Part shown: one piece after another, positions 9,740 through 16,392 of the stretch
Layout: each line of letters opens with the position of its first letter
How positions within the stretch are numbered: the first letter of the stretch is position 1
From: an uncultured Anaeroplasmataceae bacterium
GTDB lineage: Bacteria > Bacillota_I > Bacilli_A > Acholeplasmatales > Anaeroplasmataceae
Length of the DNA stretch: 64,000 nt
NCBI GenBank assembly: GCA_910584005.1
Contig: CAJTXR010000003.1
Location: 222,098 to 286,097, forward strand
Direction: 5' to 3'
Translations under genes and position numbers: made by a program
Notes under the pieces: model-generated
Databases searched by the model: none
Told to the model about the DNA's origin: nothing
What the model saw: only the letters and a program-made list of their open reading frames with translations

Positions 9740-10581
9740 TGAAGATGCGTAGTTTTGATCAAGAGAAGGCAATCTTATATTTGGTTGCCACCCCTATAGG
9801 AAATTTAGAAGATATTACCTTTCGTGCGATTTCCATATTAAAAAGTGTAGATAAAATTTATGCAGAAGATACTAGAAATTCAACTATATTGTTAAAAACA
9901 TATCAGATTTCTACGCCTTTAGAAAGTTATCATGAATTTAGCCAAGAGCTAAAAGAAGAACAAATCCTTAAAGAATTACAAGCAGGTAAAAAGCTGGCAA
10001 TCATTTCTGATGCAGGTCTTCCTGTTATCTCTGATCCTGGATATAAGCTTGTAAAACTTGCGGTTGAGCACAATATCGCTGTTTCTACAATTCCAGGAGC
10101 ATCTGCCGGTATTAGTGCGTTAATTGCTTCTGGTATTGCTCCAACGCCATATACTTTTTATGGTTTTTTAGATTCTAAACATGGGAAAAGAATTAAAGAA
10201 TTAGAAGAATTGAAATATGTTTCTCATACTTTAATTTTTTATGAGGCACCTCATCGAATTAATGAAATGCTTTTGGATATGAAATCTATTTTGGGAAATC
10301 GAAAGATATGTTTGGCAAGAGAATTAACGAAAACTTTTGAAGAATATATCAGGGGAACGATTGATGAAGTTATCCAATGTTTACCTTTAAAAGGTGAAAT
10401 GGTTGTTATTGTAGAAGGACTAGAGGAAAACTTTCAATTGGATCACCCTTTAGAAAAAATAGATGAACTTATTTCTTTAGGATATAAGCCAAATGATGCG
10501 ATTAAGGAAACCGCAAAGTTAGGAAATTTAGATCGAAATGAACTTTATAAATCCTATATTCAATATAAAAATAATAAATAA
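9739..10581 (+). CDS. rsmI: 16S rRNA (cytidine1402-2'-O)-methyltransferase RsmI
   Basis: The 280-aa protein has the tetrapyrrole-methylase-fold signatures LVATPIGNLEDITFRA near residue 15, YAEDTRNS near residue 42 and ISDAGLPVISDPGYKLV near residue 90. RsmI methylates C1402 in the decoding centre of 16S rRNA. It overlaps the preceding stop by one base (TAATG); no strong ribosome binding site is seen, so coupling is likely. A second ATG at 9745 is possible. The length matches the family. Confidence 0.95.
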   Translation: MKMRSFDQEKAILYLVATPIGNLEDITFRAISILKSVDKIYAEDTRNSTILLKTYQISTPLESYHEFSQELKEEQILKELQAGKKLAIISDAGLPVISDPGYKLVKLAVEHNIAVSTIPGASAGISALIASGIAPTPYTFYGFLDSKHGKRIKELEELKYVSHTLIFYEAPHRINEMLLDMKSILGNRKICLARELTKTFEEYIRGTIDEVIQCLPLKGEMVVIVEGLEENFQLDHPLEKIDELISLGYKPNDAIKETAKLGNLDRNELYKSYIQYKNNK

Positions 10582-10596
10582 AAGGAGGAGCTTCCT

Positions 10597-11124
10597 TTGA
10601 GCTTTACAAATGATTATGAATTATTAAAAGATCACTTTCATGTTTTTCGTAGCGTTACCTATGACAAAATGATGAATTTAATATATAAATTTAAAACAGG
10701 TGTTTTATATATTGGCGGAACATGGTGTAAGAACTGTCAGGCCATTATTTCGCTTTTAAATAGGACCGCAAAAAAATGTAAAATCCGTACAATTTATCAT
10801 TATGATCCTCATTTTATAAATGTATTTAAAGAAGAGGTCGATTTAAGAGATTGTCAAGATTTAGAAACAAAACTAAATTATTATTATTTAATTGAAAAGA
10901 TTGGATATACCTCTGATGAATTGGTTCAAGATACGTTAATTCCAAGACTGCCTGTTCCAGCAATTATTGGAATTAAAAATGGGATTTGTGTAGGCATTAT
11001 TACAGATGAATATGAACTTAAAGGAGAATGCTTAGTTAAGGAAAATGATTCTAAAGATTATACAGAAGAATACACAAATAAACTAGAAGAATTATTTTTA
11101 AAGGTAAAAGCTAAAAATAAGTGA
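10597..11124 (+). CDS. Thioredoxin-like protein with a WCKNC motif
   Basis: The 175-aa protein has a TTG start behind AAGGAGGAG. Residues 36-47 (VLYIGGTWCKNC) look like a thioredoxin-fold strand leading into a CXXC pair at Cys44/Cys47. A cis-proline-like segment, RLPVPAIIGIKNG, is near residue 121. No signal peptide is seen, so it should be cytoplasmic. Its substrate is unknown; the CXXC suggests disulfide redox or metal handling. It is last in the tmk operon, and its stop codon lies in the stem of a strong terminator. Confidence 0.7.
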   Translation: MSFTNDYELLKDHFHVFRSVTYDKMMNLIYKFKTGVLYIGGTWCKNCQAIISLLNRTAKKCKIRTIYHYDPHFINVFKEEVDLRDCQDLETKLNYYYLIEKIGYTSDELVQDTLIPRLPVPAIIGIKNGICVGIITDEYELKGECLVKENDSKDYTEEYTNKLEELFLKVKAKNK

Positions 11125-11146
11125 TGGAAAAGCATCACTTTTTTTT
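11119..11146 (+). terminator. Terminator of the tmk-rsmI operon
   Basis: AAGTGATG and CATCACTT form an 8-bp stem with loop GAAAAG, followed by eight T. The TGA stop of the thioredoxin-like gene is inside the left arm. Confidence 0.9.
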
Positions 11147-11167
11147 ATAAATAAAAAAATGGCTTTT

Positions 11168-11202
11168 TAAAAACTTTTTTTTACTTTTTGTCGTCTTATT
11201 AT
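11168..11202 (+). promoter_or_regulatory. Candidate ECF-type promoter for the sigma factor cassette
   Basis: TAAAAAC (11168-11174) is followed after 17 nt by CGTC (11192-11195). This resembles the AAC/CGTC boxes read by Bacillus ECF sigma factors such as SigM and SigX. A sigma-A-like TATTAT (11197-11202) without a good -35 overlaps. The ECF reading implies autoregulation and is an inference. Confidence 0.45.
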
Positions 11203-11228
11203 GTAAACAATAGTTAGGAGGGAAGAAT

Positions 11229-11741
11229 ATGATTTCTTTAGACCAAAAAATGAGACATGTTAAAAAGAATGAAAAGGATATTCTTTCTTTTTTTGAACAA
11301 ATCTATGATACATATCATAAATTAATTTATTACGTGATATCTAAATATGTTTCCAATGATGAAGATATAAAAGAATTGGTAAATGATGTATTTCTTCAAT
11401 TTTATAACCATATGGGTACTATTGTTACTTCGATTAAATATTATTTAGTTGTTTCAGCAAAAAATCGAGCATTAGATTTTTTAAAAAAACAAAAAGAAAT
11501 CCCAATGGATTCCCTCCTCATTATTAATAAAAAAGAAAGTGGCTCGGAATCGTATTTGAAAGTCAAACGCATTTTAAAACAAATCTTAGAGGAAAAAGAA
11601 ATCTATATCATAGAGGAGCATTTGTTTTATGACCGAAAATTTAAAGAAATTGCAAAAGAAAAAAATGAATCACTCAATACAATAAAAGGAATATATTATA
11701 GAGCTTTAAGAAAGGTGGGAAACTATTATGAACAAAACTGA
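11229..11741 (+). CDS. ECF-family RNA polymerase sigma factor
   Basis: The 170-aa protein has a region-2-like segment (LIYYVISKYVSNDEDIKELVNDVFLQFY, split here as residues about 35-65) with the expected acidic helix. A region-4-like helix-turn-helix follows near residues 120-160 (DRKFKEIAKEKNESLNTIK). Region 3 is absent, as in ECF factors. AGGAGGG lies 6 nt before the ATG. It overlaps the next gene by 14 nt in a three-gene cassette with a membrane protein and a lipoprotein, a layout typical of ECF systems that sense envelope signals. The signal and regulon are unknown. Confidence 0.83.
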   Translation: MISLDQKMRHVKKNEKDILSFFEQIYDTYHKLIYYVISKYVSNDEDIKELVNDVFLQFYNHMGTIVTSIKYYLVVSAKNRALDFLKKQKEIPMDSLLIINKKESGSESYLKVKRILKQILEEKEIYIIEEHLFYDRKFKEIAKEKNESLNTIKGIYYRALRKVGNYYEQN

Positions 11742-12099
11742 AAAATTATATTTAAAAATGATAATGGAAAATCTAGATGTTGAAAATGAATTTGAGCAAA
11801 TGAAAGACCATATTCAGATATCTACAATCCCTACACAAAAGAAGAGGAACCTGATTTTAAAATTAGGACCGCTTATCCCCTTGGCATTGTCTATTTTATT
11901 TTTAATTGTGGGTATTATAATTTCTAAGGCTAAGCAATTAGAACATAATTCTAATCATATAGATAGCGTAGGCACTGTAAATCCATATCCTGTTGGACTT
12001 GAGATGAATATTTTCTGGCTGTTGGCATTGGTAAGCTTTTGTTGTTTTTTATTATATTGTGCTAGTATTTATATTGTATTAAGGAGGAAAAAGAAATGA
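11728..12099 (+). CDS. Two-helix membrane protein in the ECF cassette, possible anti-sigma factor
   Basis: The 123-aa protein has a charged cytoplasmic N-terminus of about 45 residues, TM1 (LGPLIPLALSILFLIVGIII, residues about 48-68), a short outer loop, TM2 (FWLLALVSFCCFLLYCASIY, about 93-115) and an RRKKK tail. No zinc-binding anti-sigma motif (HxxxCxxC) is visible. The 14-nt overlap with the sigma gene and AAGGTGGG inside that gene point to coupled translation. An anti-sigma role is inferred only from context. Confidence 0.6.
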   Translation: MNKTEKLYLKMIMENLDVENEFEQMKDHIQISTIPTQKKRNLILKLGPLIPLALSILFLIVGIIISKAKQLEHNSNHIDSVGTVNPYPVGLEMNIFWLLALVSFCCFLLYCASIYIVLRRKKK

Positions 12100-12566
12100 A
12101 AAAAGTGATATATTTATGTGTAATCTTATTTGTGTTTTTATTGGCAGGATGTAAAAGCGATTTAAAGGATATTGAATTACTAGATATTGAGAAAGAGGAT
12201 AGTTCAAATATCTTAAAATCAGAAATGCAGATGTATTATCATCAACCGAATGTAGATAATAGGTATACAAGATATGAATATTATATTATAAAAGATTTTG
12301 ATACATATGAAGAATTAAGCCTTTCTTATTACTCAGAAGATTTTTTTGTACACAAATCTTTAGTTTATATTTCCTTTGTTACTCCATGTCCACAGGAATA
12401 TCAGGTAAAATCTGCTTTTCTGCAAGGAAAATTATTAACCATTGAGGTTGAAGTCAAGCCATTTGAATATGGTATTATTACTATGATTAGTCGTGCCTTT
12501 TATAAGATGGAAATAGCTTCAAAACAAGTAAATGATGTTAGATTATTAAGAACAGATGGTTGGTAA
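12096..12566 (+). CDS. Small lipoprotein of the ECF cassette
   Basis: The 156-aa protein has a signal peptide with lipobox LAGC (Cys at residue 19) after a hydrophobic stretch. The rest is soluble, rich in Tyr, Glu and Asp, with no recognised domain. Its ATG overlaps the previous stop (ATGA), with AAGGAGG upstream. It may be a surface sensor or an effector of the ECF system. No function can be assigned. Confidence 0.65.
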   Translation: MKKVIYLCVILFVFLLAGCKSDLKDIELLDIEKEDSSNILKSEMQMYYHQPNVDNRYTRYEYYIIKDFDTYEELSLSYYSEDFFVHKSLVYISFVTPCPQEYQVKSAFLQGKLLTIEVEVKPFEYGIITMISRAFYKMEIASKQVNDVRLLRTDGW

Positions 12567-12580
12567 AACATAAATTTTTC

Positions 12581-12609
12581 TTGATATCTATTTTTAGATG
12601 TGCTATAAT
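12581..12609 (+). promoter_or_regulatory. Sigma-A promoter of rpsF-ssb-rpsR
   Basis: TTGATA (12581-12586), a 17-nt spacer and TATAAT (12604-12609) with an extended TGC just before the -10. Confidence 0.9.
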
Positions 12610-12615
12610 AAATAA

Positions 12616-12658
12616 GCATTTTTTAGAAATGCCCTTGCCTAGAAGCTATGCTAGGCCA
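12616..12658 (+). promoter_or_regulatory. Two-hairpin mRNA leader of rpsF
   Basis: Hairpin 1 is GCATTT (12616-12621)/AAATGC (12627-12632), right at the transcript start. Hairpin 2 is GCCTAG (12637-12642)/CTAGGC (12651-12656). Some rpsF leaders bind the S6:S18 complex through a conserved CCG element; I do not see CCG here, so autoregulation is only a possibility. Confidence 0.4.
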
Positions 12659-12684
12659 AAAGTCCAAAAGGAGGTAAAGCGAAT

Positions 12685-12972
12685 ATGAAAAAATATGAAG
12701 TTATGTTTATTGTTCGTGCAAACTTAGATCAAGAAGCAATTAAAGCTGAAGTAGCAAATGTAAATAATATTTTTGTGAATAATGATTCTAAGGTTTTAGA
12801 ATGTAAGGAATGGGGTTTAAGAGAACTTGCCTACGAAATCGAACATAGCCGTAAAGGTTACTATGTTTGGATGCTTGTAGATGCCACTCCAAAAGCGATT
12901 AGTGAATTTAATCGTATTGCAGGCTATAACGAAAATATTATTCGTCATATCGTTGTCGTAGACGGCGAATAA
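12685..12972 (+). CDS. rpsF: 30S ribosomal protein bS6
   Basis: The 95-aa protein MKKYEVMFIVRANLDQEAIK has the S6 ferredoxin-like fold, with the conserved EWGLRELAYEIEHSRKGYY segment near residues 45-63. It binds 16S rRNA in the platform together with S18, encoded two genes downstream. AAAAGGAGG precedes the start. It is first in rpsF-ssb-rpsR, behind a strong promoter. Confidence 0.97.
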   Translation: MKKYEVMFIVRANLDQEAIKAEVANVNNIFVNNDSKVLECKEWGLRELAYEIEHSRKGYYVWMLVDATPKAISEFNRIAGYNENIIRHIVVVDGE

Positions 12973-12988
12973 TACTAGAGGTGCTAAG

Positions 12989-13492
12989 ATGAATAAGGTG
13001 CTTTTAACAGGTAGAATTACGAAGGATCCAGAAATCCGCTATACACAAACGGGTGTACCTACTGTTACGTTTACGTTAGCTGTTGATCGTGGCATGAGAG
13101 ATGCAAACGGAAATAGACAAGCTGATTTTATCAGCTGTGTCGCTTGGAGAGGACAAGCAGATTTTATTTCAAGATTCATTAAAAAAGGTTATTTAATGAG
13201 TGTTGAAGGCAAAATTCAAACAAGAAACTATCAAGGTCAGGATGGCCAAACAAGATATGTTACAGAGGTTGTTTTGGATGCAGTAGAAAATTTACAGCCT
13301 AGAGATCCAAATGCTCAACCTCAACCAAATCCAAATTATCATCAGAATAATGCATATCAAGGATATAACAATAATCCTACATATGGAGGGAATGCTTACG
13401 CACAAAACAATGCTCCCACCTATGATGCTCAACCTACAGAGGCTCCTCAAAGTTTTTCTGTAGATGTTGCAGATGATGATTTACCATTTTAA
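12989..13492 (+). CDS. ssb: Single-stranded DNA-binding protein
   Basis: The 167-aa protein starts MNKVLLTGRITKDPEIRYTQ and has an OB-fold of about 105 residues (VTFTLAVDRG, FISCVAWRGQAD). An Asn/Pro/Tyr/Gln-rich flexible linker follows, and the acidic tip DVADDDLPF recruits repair and replication proteins. It sits between rpsF and rpsR, as in Bacillus. AGAGGTG precedes the ATG. Confidence 0.97.
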   Translation: MNKVLLTGRITKDPEIRYTQTGVPTVTFTLAVDRGMRDANGNRQADFISCVAWRGQADFISRFIKKGYLMSVEGKIQTRNYQGQDGQTRYVTEVVLDAVENLQPRDPNAQPQPNPNYHQNNAYQGYNNNPTYGGNAYAQNNAPTYDAQPTEAPQSFSVDVADDDLPF

Positions 13493-13511
13493 AATTTAAG
13501 GAGGAAAGATT

Positions 13512-13757
13512 ATGCAACAAAATAAGAGAAATGATCGTGGCGAACGCCGTGGTCGTAAAAAGGTTTGCTATTTTACTCAAAACCATATTGAACATATTGA
13601 TTTTAAAGATGTTGATTTATTAAGAAAGTTTGTTACGGATCGAGGCAAAATTTTACCTCGTCGTATTACAGGAACATCTGCAAAATATCAAAGAAAACTT
13701 GCAATCGCAATTAAGCGTGCACGTCATATGGCTTTGTTACCATTTGTAAAAGACTAG
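13512..13757 (+). CDS. rpsR: 30S ribosomal protein bS18
   Basis: The 81-aa basic protein has the S18 core VDLLRKFVTDRGKILPRRIT and the end KYQRKLAIAIKRARHMALLP. It forms the S6:S18 platform pair. AAGGAGG lies before the ATG. A terminator follows. Confidence 0.97.
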   Translation: MQQNKRNDRGERRGRKKVCYFTQNHIEHIDFKDVDLLRKFVTDRGKILPRRITGTSAKYQRKLAIAIKRARHMALLPFVKD

Positions 13758-13767
13758 TAAATGAATT

Positions 13768-13798
13768 AGACTACTTTTAAAGTAGTCTTTTGTTTTTT
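13768..13798 (+). terminator. Terminator of rpsF-ssb-rpsR
   Basis: AGACTACTTT pairs with AAAGTAGTCT, followed by TTTGTTTTTTT. Confidence 0.88.
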
Positions 13799-13823
13799 TA
13801 TGGCAAATTCTTTTCATTTTTAC

Positions 13824-13852
13824 TTTTCATTTTGAATAAATAGGTGTATGAT
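13824..13852 (+). promoter_or_regulatory. Weak sigma-A-like promoter for the ABC importer
   Basis: TTTTCA (13824-13829), 17 nt, TATGAT (13847-13852), with TG next to the -10. The -35 is poor. No riboswitch-like structure is visible in the short leader. Confidence 0.4.
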
Positions 13853-13875
13853 AATGAATGACACGAGGTGATAAT

Positions 13876-14853
13876 ATGAAAAAAATATTTATAATATTAT
13901 TTCTTATATTGGGATTTGGTTTTGTTTCTTGTGGGAAAAAAGAAACACCAGATGATATAGATCAAAATCCAAGTGAGGTTAATATCTATTTACCAGATGG
14001 AACACCCGCTCTAGCTTTAGCGAATATATTAGATGAAGGATTTATATATAATGAAACTCAAACTAAATTTCATATTGTACAAGCGGGAGAGATTGCTGCT
14101 AGAGTTTCCCAAGATAGTTGTGATTTAGCAATTATGCCTACAACAGCTGCTGTTCAATTATATTCTAAGGGAATCAAACTTAAACTAGCTAGCGTAAATG
14201 TTTTTGGTAATTTATATATTGCAGGAACACAAGAAGGAATAGCGTTAGAAAATTTAAAGGGGAAAAGAATATTGACTACAGGAGCCACTACACTTCAAAT
14301 GGTTCAGTATGTTTTAAATAAAAATAATATTCCATATGAGGAAGCAGGACAAGCAGTTGAAGGTAAGGTTGCTTTATCTTTAGTGAATGATGCATCTGAG
14401 ATTATTCCTCAGTTAAAACAAGCTGTTCTTAAAGGAACTGAACTTTATGGTGTATTAGGAGAACCCCAAGTAACGAAAGCTCAAGGGTTGATTTCAGGTT
14501 TAAAAATTAGTGTGGATTTACAAGCTGAATATAAAAAAATTACAACCTATGATGGATACCCACAGGCTTGTTTGATTGTGAAAGAATCTTTTGCTAGTAA
14601 GTATCCTAAGTATGTTCAAAACCTATTAAAGCAAGTAGAAAAAAATGAGGCTTATTTAACTTCTCATTATGAGGCTTTGCCTGCTGTATTTAAAAAATAT
14701 GAAAGTAATTTAGCAAATATGACTTTCACATTAGACACGATTCAAAGATGTAATGTTCGCTTTGAATCTGCAAAATCAGTTCAAAAAGCTGTAAAAGAAT
14801 ATATATCTGAATTGATTAAAATTGAGGTAGAAGATTCTTTCTTTTTAGCTTAA
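13876..14853 (+). CDS. ABC transporter substrate-binding lipoprotein (NMT1/SsuA-like)
   Basis: The ATG at 13876 is chosen because GAGGTG lies just upstream and the protein then begins MKKIFIILF with a clean signal peptide and lipobox FVSC (325 aa). An in-frame ATG at 13858 would put charged residues first. The fold pattern (VNIYLPDGTPALALANIL; CDLAIMPTTAAVQLYSKG; LKGKRILTTGATTLQMVQYVL) fits the periplasmic-binding type II proteins that capture nitrate, taurine, aliphatic sulfonates or thiamine precursors. Context (SsuC-like permease and SsuB-like ATPase) agrees. The ligand cannot be read from the sequence. Confidence 0.82.
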   Translation: MKKIFIILFLILGFGFVSCGKKETPDDIDQNPSEVNIYLPDGTPALALANILDEGFIYNETQTKFHIVQAGEIAARVSQDSCDLAIMPTTAAVQLYSKGIKLKLASVNVFGNLYIAGTQEGIALENLKGKRILTTGATTLQMVQYVLNKNNIPYEEAGQAVEGKVALSLVNDASEIIPQLKQAVLKGTELYGVLGEPQVTKAQGLISGLKISVDLQAEYKKITTYDGYPQACLIVKESFASKYPKYVQNLLKQVEKNEAYLTSHYEALPAVFKKYESNLANMTFTLDTIQRCNVRFESAKSVQKAVKEYISELIKIEVEDSFFLA

Positions 14854-14871
14854 GATTCGGAGGAGCATAAA

Positions 14872-15618
14872 ATGAAAAAACTGCTAGTCAATTTAATATA
14901 TCCACTGGCAGTTGTCCTTCTCGTTTTATTTGTTTGGTATCTTGCTTGTTGGTGGATTCAAGTTGATTTAATATTACCTACACCTTATCAAGCGTTTGTA
15001 AATATTAAAGAATACTTAAAAGATAAATTGTTTTGGAGTTCACTTGGGTGGACGTATCTTCGCTGTTTAGAAAGTTTTATAATTGCTTTTGTATTGGCAT
15101 TAGTTGCATCCGTGCTTGCATATGCTTTTTCTAGTGTAGAGCGATTGTTTAATCCTTTAATGGCGATTATTAGATCTATACCTACAATGGCGATTCTTTT
15201 AATTTTAATTATTGTGATTCAACCCAATCAAACTCCAATTGTTGTTGCTGGAATTGTTATTGGGCCTACTTTATATCAAGCATTTTTAACCGGGTTTCAT
15301 CAAATTGATTTGCAATTGGTGGAAATGGCCAATGTTTACCACGTTCCTAAAAAGAATCAGATTTTTAAATTTTATATTCCAACAATGTTGCCTGTAATTT
15401 TAGAAAACACAGCCACATCTTTCAGTTTAAATATTAAATTAGTAATTGCTGCTGAAGCGATGGCTCAAACTAGAAATAGTATTGGAAAGCTAATGCAGTT
15501 TGCAAAGGTGAATATTGAAATTGAAAAGCTATTCGCTTTAACTATACTTGCGATGGGGCTTAGTATGATAAGTGAGGCTTTGATTCGGTTATTGAAGAAG
15601 AGGATTTGCCATGATTAA
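14872..15618 (+). CDS. ABC transporter permease (SsuC/TauC/ThiX-like)
   Basis: The 248-aa protein has about six membrane segments. The cytoplasmic coupling loop is near residues 140-170 (GFHQIDLQLVEMANVYHVPKKNQIFKFY split over the EAA-like region). GGAGGAG precedes the ATG, 18 nt after the binding protein gene. Homologues form dimers that move sulfonate-, nitrate- or pyrimidine-type ligands. It ends 8 nt inside the ATPase gene, which implies coupled translation. Confidence 0.87.
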   Translation: MKKLLVNLIYPLAVVLLVLFVWYLACWWIQVDLILPTPYQAFVNIKEYLKDKLFWSSLGWTYLRCLESFIIAFVLALVASVLAYAFSSVERLFNPLMAIIRSIPTMAILLILIIVIQPNQTPIVVAGIVIGPTLYQAFLTGFHQIDLQLVEMANVYHVPKKNQIFKFYIPTMLPVILENTATSFSLNIKLVIAAEAMAQTRNSIGKLMQFAKVNIEIEKLFALTILAMGLSMISEALIRLLKKRICHD

Positions 15619-16288
15619 TTTAAAAAATATTACAAAGAAATATGAAGATAAAGTTATATTTGAAAATTTTAATTTAAGCATTCCCCAAAATAAAATTACT
15701 TGTATATTAGGGGAAAGTGGTGTGGGGAAAACAACTCTGCTCAATATGATTGCTAGAATTACGGAGTACCAAGGTGAGATTTCTCTAGTGGATAAAATAG
15801 CTTATATTTTTCAAGAACCACGATTGATTCCTTCATTAACTGTTGAGGAGAATCTAAAATTTATAGCTCCTTTAGCAAAAGTTGAGGAAATTGATGCTTT
15901 ACTTTCCATTTTAGAAATTAAAGAAAAAAAGAAAAGTTATCCTCGTCATTTAAGTGGGGGGGAACAACAGCGAGTGAGTATTGCTCGAGCTTTTTTGTAT
16001 GATGCTCCTTTGATTTTAATGGATGAACCCTTCTCTTCATTAGATTTATCTTTGAAGTATCGGTTGATTCGTCATTTTGCTATTTTATGGAAGCAAACGA
16101 AGAAAACGGTTCTTTTTGTCACCCATACAATTGATGAAGCATTATGGCTGGCAAATGAGATTGTGATTTTATCTAAGGGGAGAATTGTGAAGCAATATTC
16201 CTTAGATACAGATATTCCAAGAGCATTGACAGAAAACGAGGAACTACGAACAGAGATTGTATGTGAAATGATGAAGGATTCCTTATAA
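15611..16288 (+). CDS. ABC transporter ATP-binding protein (SsuB/TauB-like)
   Basis: The 225-aa ATPase has Walker A GESGVGKTTL near residue 34, signature LSGGEQQRVS near residue 117, Walker B LILMDEPFSSLD near residue 135 and the H-loop VTHTIDEA near residue 172. A short Q-loop (FQEPRLIPSLT) is near residue 68. It energises the upstream permease. The operon fills the position taken by yybS between rpsR and gdpP in some Bacilli, so it may be an insertion in a conserved neighbourhood. Confidence 0.9.
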   Translation: MINLKNITKKYEDKVIFENFNLSIPQNKITCILGESGVGKTTLLNMIARITEYQGEISLVDKIAYIFQEPRLIPSLTVEENLKFIAPLAKVEEIDALLSILEIKEKKKSYPRHLSGGEQQRVSIARAFLYDAPLILMDEPFSSLDLSLKYRLIRHFAILWKQTKKTVLFVTHTIDEALWLANEIVILSKGRIVKQYSLDTDIPRALTENEELRTEIVCEMMKDSL

Positions 16289-16300
16289 GAATCCTTTTTT
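16274..16300 (+). terminator. Terminator of the ABC importer operon
   Basis: AAGGATTC pairs with GAATCCTT around a 7-nt loop, then T residues. The stem overlaps the 3' end of the ATPase gene. Confidence 0.85.
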
Positions 16301-16336
16301 CTAGATAGAGTGGATTGGCTTTTTCCGTTCATTGAA

Positions 16337-16365
16337 TTGATTATTTACAAAAATTTTGATATAAT
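16337..16365 (+). promoter_or_regulatory. Sigma-A promoter of gdpP::rplI-dnaB-prfA
   Basis: TTGATT (16337-16342), 17 nt, TATAAT (16360-16365). Confidence 0.85.
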
Positions 16366-16392
16366 GGTAAATTAGAAGAGGGGTGAAGTGAA

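Noticed and set aside
12610..12684. Classical S6:S18-binding leader motif before rpsF
   Set aside because: The conserved CCG element was not found; only the general two-hairpin layout is present, so it is listed as an unclassified leader.
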